The position numbers were made by a program, and so were the translations under genes. Shown piece after piece: positions 54,097 through 64,000 of a stretch of DNA of 64,000 nt (its first letter is position 1; each line of letters opens with the position of its first letter). Location: positions 62,001 to 126,000 of the forward strand of contig NZ_CDBH01000029.1 in assembly GCF_000820305.1 (NCBI RefSeq), read 5' to 3'. This DNA comes from Aeromonas dhakensis. GTDB lineage: Bacteria; Pseudomonadota; Gammaproteobacteria; Enterobacterales; Aeromonadaceae. The notes under the pieces are model-generated. The model worked only from the letters and a program-made list of their open reading frames with translations. It searched no databases and was not told the origin of the DNA.

Positions 54097-55458
54097 TCAG
54101 TTGCCGAACAGCCGCTCGGCGTAACGGGCCAGACCGGAGGCGACCGAGCCGAAGTCATCGCCCCCTTCCAGCGGTACCTGGGGCAGCTTCTGGCGGATGA
54201 AGGCCTGGATGAGGGGCGAGCGGGCGCTGCCGCCGGTGATGAAGACCCGGTCCGGCTGGACGCCGGCGGCGGCAATGGCTTCGTCCATCAGCTCACCGAT
54301 CTTCTCCAGCAGCGGGGTGGAGGCGCTGGCCAGCTGATCGCGCCTGAGCTCGGCCGTCAGCCCGCGCTCCAGCTCGGCCAGAGATTGCTGGGCCGACTCC
54401 TCCTGGGAGAGGGCGATCTTGCCCTGCTCGGCGCGCCACACCAGCTGGTGGCTCAGCTTGTGGGCACGCAGGCTGGCAAGGCGCCCCAGCTTGCTGCCGG
54501 GCAGGCTGTCGAGCTGCAGATCCTGCAGCTGGCGGCCCGTCTCCAGGCTGTAGAAACGGCTCTGGGCGCTGACGTCGTTGATGGCGGCGGCGTCCCAGAA
54601 CAGCGGGTGGGGCAGCGGCTTGCCGGTCTTGAGGGTCTCGTGCATGCCGAGCAGCGGCATCATGCCCTCCACCGTCAGCCGGATGTCGAAGTCGTTGCCG
54701 CCGATGCGCTGACCGCTGTGGCCGAGCAGATCGCCGCTGCGATCGAGCTGGGCACGATGGCTCGGGCCCATCCGCAGCACCGAACAGTCGGTGGTACCGC
54801 CGCCGATGTCCACCACCAGCACCACCGCATCCTCGTTGAGGCGGGCCTCGAATTCGAAGCCAGCCGCCACCGGCTCATAGAGAAACTCCACCTGCTCGAA
54901 TCCGGCGAGGCGCGCCGCCTCGCTCAGGATGGCGATGGCCTGACGGTTGCTCTCTTCCCCCGCCAACCCCTGGAAGTTGACCGGGCGGCCAACCACGGCC
55001 CGGCGAATCGGCGCGCCGAGCTGCTGCTCCGCCTCGCGCCGCACGTGCAGCATCATGGCGCAGACGATGTCTTCGAACAGGGCGATCTGCGGTGCCTTGA
55101 GGCCGTAGGCGCCGAGGAAGGATTTGGGCGACTTGATGTAGTAGCCGTCGTCCGGCTCTTCCAGGTAGCGCTCCAGCGCCGCGGCGCCGAAGCTGAGCTC
55201 GTCGATCAGCCCCTCTTCGCGCATCTGGCGGCGTACCGCCTGGGCCCGGGTTACCACGGGGCCGCGCAGCTTGAGGTACTCGCTCTGCTGGGCAGGCGCC
55301 AGCCCTTCGGCCAGCAGGCCGGCGATGGCATCCCGATGGGGGGCGTGCAGGGTGGAGGGAAGGTAGTGGGCACCGCTCAGGTTCAGCAGCCGGGGGCTGC
55401 CTTGTTCCATCACGGCGACGGCACAGTTGGAGGTACCGTAATCAAATCCGATAAACAT
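54097..55458 (-). CDS. yegD: Hsp70-family protein YegD
   Basis: A 453-residue actin/Hsp70 ATPase without the substrate-binding domain of DnaK. ATP-site motifs are FIGFDYGTSNCAVAV (phosphate 1), VVDIGGGTTDCSVL (phosphate 2) and VFITGGSARSPLI (adenosine). Length and the opening MFIGFDYGTSN match E. coli YegD. No DnaJ or GrpE partner is nearby. Substrate unknown. Confidence 0.92.
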   Translation of the reverse strand: MFIGFDYGTSNCAVAVMEQGSPRLLNLSGAHYLPSTLHAPHRDAIAGLLAEGLAPAQQSEYLKLRGPVVTRAQAVRRQMREEGLIDELSFGAAALERYLEEPDDGYYIKSPKSFLGAYGLKAPQIALFEDIVCAMMLHVRREAEQQLGAPIRRAVVGRPVNFQGLAGEESNRQAIAILSEAARLAGFEQVEFLYEPVAAGFEFEARLNEDAVVLVVDIGGGTTDCSVLRMGPSHRAQLDRSGDLLGHSGQRIGGNDFDIRLTVEGMMPLLGMHETLKTGKPLPHPLFWDAAAINDVSAQSRFYSLETGRQLQDLQLDSLPGSKLGRLASLRAHKLSHQLVWRAEQGKIALSQEESAQQSLAELERGLTAELRRDQLASASTPLLEKIGELMDEAIAAAGVQPDRVFITGGSARSPLIQAFIRQKLPQVPLEGGDDFGSVASGLARYAERLFGN

Positions 55459-55505
55459 GGGCAGCCAGACTCCTGAGCAAAAAAGGGCTGGTAGCCTACC
55501 CGAAG

Positions 55506-55529
55506 GCGCCGGGTCTCACAACCCGGCGC
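55506..55529 (-). terminator. Hairpin between ldhA and yegD
   Basis: GCGCCGGGT-CTCACA-ACCCGGCGC, a perfect 9-base-pair stem 36 bases after the ldhA stop. No T run follows, so termination is likely but not proven. Confidence 0.45.
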
Positions 55530-55564
55530 ACGGCAATGAACCGCTGAGGGGCAGGGGAGGCCCC

Positions 55565-56554
55565 TTATTCCACCTCGTTGTCAGAGCGGCCCTGACTGTC
55601 GATGGCGCGGATGTTGCTGAGGGTGGTGTCGGCGATGGCGTGCAGCGCCTCGCGGGTCAGGAAGGCCTGGTGACCGGTGAACAGCACGTTGTGGCAGGCC
55701 GACAGGCGGCGGAACACGTCATCGGTGATCACCTCGTTGGACTTGTCGGCGAAGAAGAGATCCTCCTCCTCCTCGTAGACGTCCAGCCCCAGCGCGCCGA
55801 TACGGGCGGTCTTGAGCGCCTCGATGGCGGCGTTGGAGTCGAGCAGGCCGCCCCGGCTGGTGTTGATGATCATCACCCCGTCCTTCATCTTGGCGAACGC
55901 CTCCTTGTTCAGCAGGTGGTAGTTCTCCTTGAACAGCGGGCAGTGCAGGCTGATGACATCGGACTGGCGGAACAGGGTATCGAGATCCACGTACTCGGCG
56001 CCCAGATCGATGGCCGCCTGGTTCAGATAGGGATCGCTCACCAGCAGGCGCATGCCGAAGCCCTTGAGGATGCGCAGGGTGGCGATGCCGATCTTGCCGG
56101 TGCCGATGATGCCGGCGGTGCGGCCGTGCATGTTGAAGCCGACCAGCCCCTCCAGCGAGAAGTTGGCATCGCGGGTGCGCTGATAGGCTTTGTGGATGCG
56201 ACGGTTGAGGGTCATCATCAGGCCCACCGCGTGTTCGGCGACCGCTTCCGGGGAGTAGGCGGGCACTCGCACCACCTTCAGCCCCAGCTCCTTGGCGGCG
56301 GCCAGATCCACGTTGTTGTAGCCGGCACAGCGCAGGGCGATCACCCTGGTGCCGTTGGTGGCCAGCTCGGTCAGCACCTCGCGGTCGGCATCATCGTTGA
56401 CGAACAGGCACACCACGGGGAAGCCGTGGGCCAGCCGGGCAGTCTTGGCCTCCAGCCGCACGTCGAAGAACTCCAGTTCATAACCGTACTGGCTGTTGGC
56501 CTGATTGAAGTGCTCTTTGTCGTAGCTCTTGGTACTGAAAACGGCGACTCTCAT
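55565..56554 (-). CDS. ldhA: D-lactate dehydrogenase (fermentative)
   Basis: A 329-residue D-2-hydroxyacid dehydrogenase reducing pyruvate to D-lactate with NADH. It opens RVAVFSTKSYDKEHF like E. coli LdhA; the NAD loop is GIIGTGKIGIATLRIL, catalytic residues are in LRCAGYNNVD (Arg), DVYEEEEDLFF (Glu) and FTGHQAFLT (His). GGAG precedes the ATG. It is probably monocistronic. Confidence 0.96.
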   Translation of the reverse strand: MRVAVFSTKSYDKEHFNQANSQYGYELEFFDVRLEAKTARLAHGFPVVCLFVNDDADREVLTELATNGTRVIALRCAGYNNVDLAAAKELGLKVVRVPAYSPEAVAEHAVGLMMTLNRRIHKAYQRTRDANFSLEGLVGFNMHGRTAGIIGTGKIGIATLRILKGFGMRLLVSDPYLNQAAIDLGAEYVDLDTLFRQSDVISLHCPLFKENYHLLNKEAFAKMKDGVMIINTSRGGLLDSNAAIEALKTARIGALGLDVYEEEEDLFFADKSNEVITDDVFRRLSACHNVLFTGHQAFLTREALHAIADTTLSNIRAIDSQGRSDNEVE

Positions 56555-56631
56555 GGTGCGCTCTCCGTAGATAATGATGTAGTTAAATTACAACAAATAT
56601 GGGTCGTCATCACGGGATAAATGGTGGGAAT

Positions 56632-57111
56632 TCAGCCCCATGGCATGATGGGCACGGCGCTGACCGCACTCTTGTAAGAACCATCCACCAGCTTGGTGCT
56701 GTAAGTCAGATAGACCAGGGCGTTGCGCTTTTGATCGTAAAAGCGCACCACTTTCTGCTCCTTGAACACCAGCGAGGTGCTGACGTCGAACACCTCTTCC
56801 CCTGCCTTCAGCTTGGCAGGCAGGGTGATGGGACCAATCTGGTGGCACGAGAGGGAGGCATGGGAGGGGTCTTCCGCCAGCCCGAGTCCGCCCTTGACGC
56901 CGCCGGTCTTGGGGCGCGCCAGATAGCAGGCGACGCCGTCGATGCGCGGGTCGTCGAACGCCTCCACCAGGATCTTGTGGTTGGGGCCAAACAGCTTGAA
57001 GGCGGTGCTCACCTCGCCGACGGGGTCGGCCTTGTCGGCCAGTGCCGGGCCGGCAATCAATGCGCCCAGCAGCAGCGGCAGGGCGCGAGCAAGGGTGTAA
57101 CGGTATCTCAT
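56632..57111 (-). CDS. creA: CreA family periplasmic protein
   Basis: A 159-residue secreted protein with signal peptide (MRYRYTLARALPLLLGALIAGPALA) and the CreA body: VGEVSTAFKLFGPNHKI, VEAFDDPRIDGVACYLARPKTGG, EDPSHASLSCHQIGPI. Two conserved cysteines could form a disulfide. E. coli CreA (157 residues) lies before creBC; here no creBC is adjacent. Function is not established. Confidence 0.92.
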   Translation of the reverse strand: MRYRYTLARALPLLLGALIAGPALADKADPVGEVSTAFKLFGPNHKILVEAFDDPRIDGVACYLARPKTGGVKGGLGLAEDPSHASLSCHQIGPITLPAKLKAGEEVFDVSTSLVFKEQKVVRFYDQKRNALVYLTYSTKLVDGSYKSAVSAVPIMPWG

Positions 57112-57132
57112 GGTCTCTCCTGTTGGCTTCCC

Positions 57133-57579
57133 TCAGTAGGGAATGCCCAAACGACGATAGAGGCTGGCCAGCACCCAGGCGGGGCCGATAAGCAGAAATT
57201 GCAGGTCGGCAAGGAAGGAGGGGCGCTTGCCCTCGATCTTGTGACCGACGAACTGGGCTATCCAGAGCAGCACGAACCCGGCCAGTGCCGGCCACAGCAG
57301 CGGGCCCTGCCAGCTGTGGCAAGCGACCAAGCCCAGCGCGGTCAGCACCACCATCCCCACGAACAGCGCAAACGACAGCCGCAGGTAGAAGGCCAGCACC
57401 GGGATGGCGACCAGCGCGGCCCAGTTGAGCGACGGCGGCAGCGGCCCGGCTGGCAGGCACCAGAGCAGGGCCAGGGCACAGAGATAGATGCCGGGTACCG
57501 CCAGCTTGTGGATCGCCACATTGACCGGGTGTTGGTGGCTCTGGCCGTACAGTTCAAACCACTCCTCGATTCCCTTCAT
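57133..57579 (-). CDS. Mpo1/DUF962 membrane protein
   Basis: A 148-residue membrane protein with about four hydrophobic segments. EWFELYGQSHQHPVNVAIHKLAVPGIY and AQFVGHKIEGKRPSFLADLQFLLIGPAW carry the histidines conserved in the DUF962/Mpo1 family; yeast Mpo1 is an iron-dependent dioxygenase acting on 2-hydroxy fatty acids. GGAGG precedes ATG 57579. A role in fatty acid alpha-oxidation is inferred from the family. Confidence 0.88.
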   Translation of the reverse strand: MKGIEEWFELYGQSHQHPVNVAIHKLAVPGIYLCALALLWCLPAGPLPPSLNWAALVAIPVLAFYLRLSFALFVGMVVLTALGLVACHSWQGPLLWPALAGFVLLWIAQFVGHKIEGKRPSFLADLQFLLIGPAWVLASLYRRLGIPY

Positions 57580-57632
57580 GGCACCTCCCTGGCGCGCTGT
57601 GTGTGCCACCTCGTTGTGAGGTGGCCGATTCG

Positions 57633-58490
57633 TTATCCCTGCGGGGGATACTCCCAATATTGGGCCGGAATGCTCTTGAGCAAGGGTGTCATGTCGGGAT
57701 TGGGCAGGGCGATGGTGACCCGCTGGTCGAGCTTGGCACTGGCCAGCGCCTCGCGGATCTTGGGGTTCTCCCGGAAGAATTTCATGAAGCTGCCGTCGGC
57801 ATAGGCCCGCTCAAGCCCGGTCTGAATCGCCTTGGCCAGTTTCGGCGCCTCGGGACTGACGAAGAAGAACTCGGCGAAGGGGTAGCGGATCAGCAGATGC
57901 TGATCGATGACCAGGTTGGGGTATTGCGCCACCAGCTCGCTGCGCTCGGCGAAGATCTCCACCAGGTTGCGCGGGAAGAAGTCCAGCTTGTCACCGTCGT
58001 TGATCAGCCGAAACAGGTTGCTGTAGCGCCCCGAATAGGTGGGGATGCCCGCGTTCTCCAGGATCTTGTTGTCGGCCCAGCCCACCCCTTGCGCCGCCTT
58101 CAGCTTCTTGAGATCGGCCAGCGAGTTGATCTGGTTGAACTTCTCCTGGGCATCGGCGTGGATGAAAGAGAGCCGCAGCCCTTCCAGACCGCGAAACAAC
58201 GGGATCGGCACGGCGATGAGGGAGGATTCGAGGGCGCTGGAGGTTCCCATCCAGAACACATTGATGGTTTTGCCCTTGCTGAGCTGCTGCTGCAGGCTGT
58301 ACTGGTTGAGGTTGAGTTCGACCTGCTGGATGCGAAACGGCTGGTCGGCATGGGTGAGGGCCAGTTCCAGCAACTTGAGCTGGTACTCTTTGTCGAGGTC
58401 ATTGATCGGTCGGCTGGGCACCTTGACCGTGAGGGTCTGTGCTTGTGCCAGCAACGGCAGACACAAGCACAGTTTGAGGAACCATTTCAC
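57633..58490 (-). CDS. Periplasmic solute-binding-like protein
   Basis: A 285-residue protein with a short signal peptide (WFLKLCLCLPLLAQAQ) and a type 2 periplasmic-binding fold related to family 3 solute-binding proteins (LKLLELALTHADQPFRIQ, IPLFRGLEGLRLSFI, GVGWADNKILENAGI, RYPFAEFFFVSPEAPKLAKA). No permease or ATPase genes lie next to it, so it may be an orphan sensor-type binding protein. The start is GTG at 58490 after AGGAGAG. Ligand unknown. Confidence 0.8.
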   Translation of the reverse strand: MKWFLKLCLCLPLLAQAQTLTVKVPSRPINDLDKEYQLKLLELALTHADQPFRIQQVELNLNQYSLQQQLSKGKTINVFWMGTSSALESSLIAVPIPLFRGLEGLRLSFIHADAQEKFNQINSLADLKKLKAAQGVGWADNKILENAGIPTYSGRYSNLFRLINDGDKLDFFPRNLVEIFAERSELVAQYPNLVIDQHLLIRYPFAEFFFVSPEAPKLAKAIQTGLERAYADGSFMKFFRENPKIREALASAKLDQRVTIALPNPDMTPLLKSIPAQYWEYPPQG

Positions 58491-58665
58491 TCTCTGCTCT
58501 CCTGTAGATTCCGGGGCTTGCCCGGAGTCTAACAGAACTTGTCACTCTGTTGCTGCGCCGCCGTGGAACGGGGAGCGACGAGGCAGGGAACCCCGCCTGC
58601 ATCGAGGCAGACAGGGGCCTGCTCGTCATCCCGCCGGCGAGCGCCAGTGACGGTGCCGGGAGGCG

Positions 58666-59052
58666 TCAGGCGACGCGACGATACACGTGGGTATCGTTGA
58701 ACTCCTTGGTACTCTGGCATTCGACGCAGAAGCGGGACTCGGGACGCGCCTGCAGCCGCTTGAGGGAGATCTCGTCACCGCAGGATTCGCAGTAACCGAA
58801 ATCCCCTTCGCTGATGCGCTTGAGCGCACCACGCAGCTTGCGCAGATGCAGCTTGTCATGCTCGATGCGGTTCAGCTCCAGACGGCGGGCTTCCTCGATG
58901 CTGGCACGGTCAATTTCATCAGCCATCTCGTTGGTATCGGTGGCGATGGCCTGGCTGGCCTGGGAGTTGAGACGTTCTTCGAGCTCGACGATCTGCCCCT
59001 CGATCTGTCCCTTGTAAAAGGCCAGTTGGTCTTCAGTCATGAAATCACACAT
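58666..59052 (-). CDS. DksA/TraR-type zinc finger protein
   Basis: A 128-residue DksA-family protein. The helical hairpin carries EMADEIDRASIEEA, close to the DksA coiled-coil tip with its key acidic residues and Ala, and the C-terminus has a four-cysteine zinc finger CESCGD ... CVECQ. It is shorter than E. coli DksA (151) and lacks part of its N-terminus, so it is probably a paralog that binds the RNA polymerase secondary channel. ATG 59052 or 59040 may be the start. Confidence 0.85.
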   Translation of the reverse strand: MCDFMTEDQLAFYKGQIEGQIVELEERLNSQASQAIATDTNEMADEIDRASIEEARRLELNRIEHDKLHLRKLRGALKRISEGDFGYCESCGDEISLKRLQARPESRFCVECQSTKEFNDTHVYRRVA

Positions 59053-59139
59053 ACGATTTACTACCAGTCAGTTTACTAACCCAATTATCCCTGTTTATGG
59101 GGGCTGTCTGCCTGCAGACCAAGCCCTGTGTCCTGTATT

Positions 59140-59156
59140 TGCACCAAATCCATGCA
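59140..59156 (+). promoter_or_regulatory. Candidate NtrC-type enhancer site
   Basis: TGCACCAAATCCATGCA fits TGCACC-N5-GGTGCA in one full arm and the TGCA of the other, 144 bases upstream of the sigma-54 -24 element. Other TGCA half-sites follow within 70 bases. Nitrogen control is a reasonable inference for a putrescine catabolic operon. Confidence 0.4.
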
Positions 59157-59299
59157 GGAGAGTGCAAATCAGGGCGGGCCTTGTACCAAAAAAATGCAGG
59201 CATGCAAAGCAAAGAGGACAAGGATTGTGCGCCCTTGCAAAAAAATGGCCCGATTCCGACAGGGTCTGACTGAGAACATACGGGGGTAACACGCCTCGT

Positions 59300-59315
59300 T
59301 GGCACCGGCTTTGCA
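59300..59315 (+). promoter_or_regulatory. Sigma-54 promoter of the polyamine operon
   Basis: TGGCACCGGCTTTGCA matches the sigma-54 consensus TGGCACG-N4-TTGCA at every conserved position but one, with exact GG-N10-GC spacing, 205 bases before the first start codon. Confidence 0.75.
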
Positions 59316-59520
59316 GTGAGTCGTTACCATGACAGGGTGTTTAGTATTTGTCCCCGCCATGGTCATTATATGCGCCGTTATTTATAGTTTTTTAAACACC
59401 ACTGCTTGACATTGCCCCTGATGGCGGGCTTTTATGGTGGTGTTGATTACAATTTGATAACAAGGGTGTTCCATATATTAGACACCCTTGCCAATGGCAA
59501 CCGTAGAGTCGGGGTTTAAC

Positions 59521-60852
59521 ATGGACAGTATCAAGGGCTGGATGGAGAGCAATCGCATCACGGAAGTGGAGTGCCTGTTTCCGGATTTCACCGGTAATGC
59601 CCGAGGCAAGATCATTCCAGCCAACAAGTTTCTGCGCGAAGGGGGCATGCGCCTGCCCGAGGTCATCTTCACCCAGACGGTGACCGGCGAGTATCCGGAT
59701 GACGACAGCATGATCGACCCGCTGGAGCGGGACATGCAGCTCTATCCCGATCCCAACACCATTCGTTTCGTACCCTGGGCACTGGAGCCCACCGCCCAGG
59801 TGATCCACGACTGTTTCGACATCAATGGCAAGCTGATCGACATAGCGCCGCGCTCCGTGCTGCGTCGGGTTCTGTCATTTTACGAGAAGCAGGGCTGGAA
59901 GCCGGTGGTGGCCCCCGAGCTGGAGTTCTACCTGGTCAAGCGCAACGAAGATCCCGACTATCCGCTGGTGCCGCCCACCGGCCGCAACGGTCGCCCCGAG
60001 ACGGCCCGCCAGTCGTTCAGCATCGACGCGGTCAACGAATTCGACCCCATCTTCGAGGACATGTACGACTACTGCGAGGCGCAGGAGCTGGAGGTGGACA
60101 CCCTGATCCACGAGTCCGGTGCCGCCCAGATGGAGATCAACTTCCTGCACGGGGATGCCATCGATCTGGCCGACCAGGTGTTCCTGTTCAAGCGTACCAT
60201 GCGCGAGGCGGCCCACCGCCACGGGATTTACGCCACCTTCATGGCCAAGCCGATGAGCGACGAGCCCGGCTCCGCCATGCACATTCACCAGAGTCTGGAA
60301 GATGAGAACGGTCGCAACCTGTTCGGGGTTGAGAACGGCGGCAACTCCGAGCTGTTCATGCACTTCATCGCCGGCCTGCAGAAATACACCCCGGCGGTGA
60401 CCGCGCTGCTGGCCCCCAACGTCAACTCCTACCGCCGCCTCACCTTCGGCGAGAGCGCGCCGCGCAACGTCCAGTGGGGGGTGGAGAACCGCACCTGCGG
60501 GCTGCGGGTGCCCTTCTCCGAGGCCAGCGCCCGCCGGGTGGAGAACCGCTTCGCCGGCGCCGATGCCAACCCCTATCTGGCGCTGGCCGCCACCCTGGCC
60601 TGCGGCTACCTCGGCATGATGGAGAAGCTGGAGCCGCTGCCGGAGATGAAGTCGAGCGCCTATGAGCTGCCCTACAGCCTGCCCCGCTCGCTGGAGGAGG
60701 CGCTGAGCCACCTGGAGCAGTGCGATCCCATCAAGGAGATGCTGGGCGAGCGCTTTACCCGCGCCTTCGTGGCGGTGAAGCGCAAGGAGTATGAAACCTA
60801 CTTCGGGGTGATCAGCCGCTGGGAACGGGAGTTCCTGCTGCTGAACGTGTGA
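59521..60852 (+). CDS. Glutamine synthetase family gamma-glutamylpolyamine synthetase
   Basis: A 443-residue GS-fold ligase (PuuA/SpuI type) that joins glutamate to putrescine or another polyamine using ATP. Motifs are VAPELEFYLVK, AAQMEINFLHGD, AMHIHQSLED, FGESAPRNVQWGVENR and EASARRVENRFAGADANPYLA. The adenylylation loop of nitrogen-assimilatory GlnA is absent. It heads an operon with a putrescine aminotransferase and polyamine-binding proteins, which supports polyamine catabolism. ATG 59521 is preferred to 59494. Confidence 0.9.
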   Translation: MDSIKGWMESNRITEVECLFPDFTGNARGKIIPANKFLREGGMRLPEVIFTQTVTGEYPDDDSMIDPLERDMQLYPDPNTIRFVPWALEPTAQVIHDCFDINGKLIDIAPRSVLRRVLSFYEKQGWKPVVAPELEFYLVKRNEDPDYPLVPPTGRNGRPETARQSFSIDAVNEFDPIFEDMYDYCEAQELEVDTLIHESGAAQMEINFLHGDAIDLADQVFLFKRTMREAAHRHGIYATFMAKPMSDEPGSAMHIHQSLEDENGRNLFGVENGGNSELFMHFIAGLQKYTPAVTALLAPNVNSYRRLTFGESAPRNVQWGVENRTCGLRVPFSEASARRVENRFAGADANPYLALAATLACGYLGMMEKLEPLPEMKSSAYELPYSLPRSLEEALSHLEQCDPIKEMLGERFTRAFVAVKRKEYETYFGVISRWEREFLLLNV

Positions 60853-61027
60853 CCCGGGTGCGCGCTTGACGCGCATCGGCCTGCCGGGAGCGCCCGAGGG
60901 TGTTCCCGCTCATATCGACAATGCCGGGGCCAAGGTCAGGCTCTCCCACGCGTGAGTGGGGGAGCACCCCTCCCTCATCCGTTGACGAACAAACATCGCT
61001 TACATCGAAGGAACCGAGGAGCAAGCA

Positions 61028-62389
61028 ATGCAGCACACCACCCGTGAGTGGCAGCAACTGGAAGCCAGCCATCACCTGCATCCGTTTACCGATTTTCAGG
61101 CGCTGAACAAGAAAGGCAGCCGCATCATCACCCGTGCCGAGGGGGTCTATCTGGAAGACTCTGAAGGCAAGCGCATTCTGGATGGCATGGCGGGTCTGTG
61201 GTGCGTCAACCTGGGCTACGGCCGCCAGGAGCTGGTGGACGCCGCCACCCGCCAGATGCAGCAACTGCCCTACTACAACCTCTTCTTCCAGACCAGCCAC
61301 CCGCCTGCCGCCGAGCTGGCAACCCTGCTGGCCGAAGTGACGCCCTCCCATCTCAACCACGTCTTCTTCACCGGCTCGGGTTCCGAGTGCAACGATACCG
61401 TGCTGCGCATGGTGCGCCACTACTGGGCCAGCAAGGGGCAGCCGGAGAAGCAGGTGATCATCAGCCGCCACAACGCCTACCACGGCTCCACCGTGGCAGG
61501 GGTCAGCCTGGGTGGCATGAAGGGGATGCACGCTCAGGGCGGGTTGCCGATCCCCGGCATAGTGCACATCGATCAGCCCTATCACTTCGGGGAAGGGCAG
61601 GGGATGAGCGCCCACGAATTCGGCCTGGCTCGTGCCCGTCAGCTGGAGGAGAAGATTCTGGAGCTGGGGGTGGACAAGGTGGCCGCCTTCATCGGCGAGC
61701 CGATCCAGGGCGCCGGCGGCGTCATCATCCCGCCCGACAGCTACTGGCCGGAGATCCAGCGCATCTGCGACAAGTACGGCATCCTGCTCATCGCCGACGA
61801 GGTGATCTGCGGCTTTGGCCGCACCGGTCACTGGTTCGCCAGTGAAGGCTTCGGTATCAAGCCGGACCTCATGTGCCTGGCCAAGGGGATCACCTCCGGC
61901 TACCTGCCGATGGGGGCCGTGATGGTGGGGGACAGGGTCGCCAAGGTGCTGGTGGAAGAGGGGGGCGAATTCAACCACGGCTTCACCTACTCCGGTCATC
62001 CGGTGGCCTGCGCCGTGGCCATTGCCAACATTACGCTTATGCAAAACGAAAGCATAGTTAAGCGAGTTCATGATAGTATCGGCCCCTATTTGCAGCGTCG
62101 CTGGGCGGAGCTGGCGGACCATCCGCTGGTGGGCGAAACCCGTGGCAAAGGCCTGGTGGCCGCGCTGGAAATAGTGCAGGACAAGCAGACCAACAGCCGC
62201 TTCCCGGCTGAGCTGCAGGCCGGTATGACCTGTCGGGAGTTCTGCTTTAACAATGGCTTGGTGATGAGGGCGGTCGGCGATACCATGATCATATCGCCCC
62301 CCTTGGTGATCACCGAGGAACAGGTGGATGAATTGGTCAATCTGGCCAGGCTCAGTCTGGATCTGACGGCGGCAAAGCTGCGGGGATAG
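61028..62389 (+). CDS. spuC: Putrescine/polyamine-pyruvate aminotransferase
   Basis: A 453-residue class III aminotransferase. Motifs are HPFTDFQALNKKGSRII, GLWCVNLGYGR, FFTGSGSECNDTV, LIADEVICGFGRTG (Asp257) and the PLP lysine in CLAKGITSGYLPMG (Lys286). These fit Pseudomonas-type SpuC, which transfers an amino group from putrescine to pyruvate. It follows the gamma-glutamylpolyamine synthetase after a 175-base gap containing only short GC-rich inverted repeats. Confidence 0.9.
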   Translation: MQHTTREWQQLEASHHLHPFTDFQALNKKGSRIITRAEGVYLEDSEGKRILDGMAGLWCVNLGYGRQELVDAATRQMQQLPYYNLFFQTSHPPAAELATLLAEVTPSHLNHVFFTGSGSECNDTVLRMVRHYWASKGQPEKQVIISRHNAYHGSTVAGVSLGGMKGMHAQGGLPIPGIVHIDQPYHFGEGQGMSAHEFGLARARQLEEKILELGVDKVAAFIGEPIQGAGGVIIPPDSYWPEIQRICDKYGILLIADEVICGFGRTGHWFASEGFGIKPDLMCLAKGITSGYLPMGAVMVGDRVAKVLVEEGGEFNHGFTYSGHPVACAVAIANITLMQNESIVKRVHDSIGPYLQRRWAELADHPLVGETRGKGLVAALEIVQDKQTNSRFPAELQAGMTCREFCFNNGLVMRAVGDTMIISPPLVITEEQVDELVNLARLSLDLTAAKLRG

Positions 62390-62431
62390 GCGGGCGCCGG
62401 GCAGGTTGGCTTGCGCATACAATTTGCTTAG

Positions 62432-63541
<1,110 letters not shown>

Positions 63542-63552
63542 GTGAAGAGTGC

Positions 63553-63582
63553 CCCTCCCGGTCCGCAGTTCGGCCGGGAGGG
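63553..63582 (+). promoter_or_regulatory. Hairpin between the two polyamine-binding protein genes
   Basis: CCCTCCCGG (63553-63561) pairs with CCGGGAGGG (63574-63582). There is no T run. It may stabilise the upstream mRNA and lower downstream expression, a common arrangement after binding-protein genes. Confidence 0.45.
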
Positions 63583-63657
63583 TGGTGACCCACCCGACAG
63601 GTTGGACGGCGCGTATGGATGCGCACTGGCAAATCACACATAAAGAGGACTGAGTAA

Positions 63658-64000
<343 letters not shown>

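Larger units (their letters stand above)
59053..59520. other. 468-base regulatory intergenic region before the polyamine operon
   Basis: No gene is seen. Short ORFs here lack ribosome binding sites. The region is lower in GC than its neighbours and contains several TGCA half-sites in 59140-59216 (including TGCAGGCATGCA), a candidate NtrC site and a near-perfect sigma-54 promoter. Confidence 0.7.

Overview
The window looks like a chromosomal segment of an Aeromonas species. The backbone is GC-rich and gammaproteobacterial: ilvMEDA, priA-rpmE, rstBA, trmA, malZ, yegD, ldhA, creA, and a polyamine catabolism/uptake cluster. The flagellar pseudaminic-acid genes (pseB/C/F/G/I plus maf) are organised as in Aeromonas polar-flagellum glycosylation islands. 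Genus assignment is inferred from protein resemblance and gene order; no database search was run.

Layout. 0-4.7 kb: end of ilvM, then ilvE, ilvD and ilvA (branched-chain amino acids), with a small duplicated copy of the ilvD tail before ilvA. 4.9-19.7 kb: housekeeping genes (OmpA-family porin, HPP membrane protein with a divergent TetR regulator, priA, rpmE, a malic enzyme, an acid-shock-like small protein next to rstBA, trmA) plus several uncharacterised proteins. 19.7-50.5 kb: a large glycosylation locus. 50.7-59 kb: malZ, an HDOD protein, a META lipoprotein, yegD, ldhA, creA, an Mpo1-like protein, a periplasmic binding protein and a DksA/TraR-type protein. 59-64 kb: a putrescine/polyamine operon behind a near-consensus sigma-54 promoter.

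The glycosylation locus has four modules. (1) FkbH-like HAD protein, ACP, AAC(3)-like acyltransferase, VOC protein and aminopeptidase-like protein, probably making and transferring a glyceroyl-type acyl group. (2) An oppositely oriented run pseF-pseG-pseI-maf-(86-aa protein)-O-methyltransferase, with pseB/pseC 20 kb away, completing CMP-pseudaminic acid synthesis and its transfer to flagellin. (3) pseH-like acetyltransferase, ACP, SDR, AMP-ligase, LuxE and LuxC, an acyl activation/reduction set. (4) Glycosyltransferases and a UDP-galactopyranose mutase, running into an AT-rich island of about 11.7 kb (roughly 36.97-48.73 kb).

The most exciting content is in that AT-rich island. It holds four enzymes resembling, in family and length, the Campylobacter jejuni set that makes the phosphoramidate donor of O-methyl phosphoramidate (MeOPN) capsule decorations: a PEP-synthase-like glutamine kinase, a cytidylyltransferase, a class I amidotransferase-type hydrolase and an APS-kinase-like CDP-amidate kinase. 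A methyltransferase and two sulfotransferase-like proteins are interleaved. No Wzx/Wzy or ABC exporter is visible and Maf/Pse genes surround it, so the inference is a phosphoramidate modification of a flagellin (or other cytoplasmically built) glycan. Both island edges fall inside genes (a Glf-glycosyltransferase fusion and a mosaic pseC), which suggests replacement by homologous recombination in the flanks. Sigma-54-like promoters precede pseB, pseF and the first glycosyltransferase, fitting co-regulation with polar flagella.
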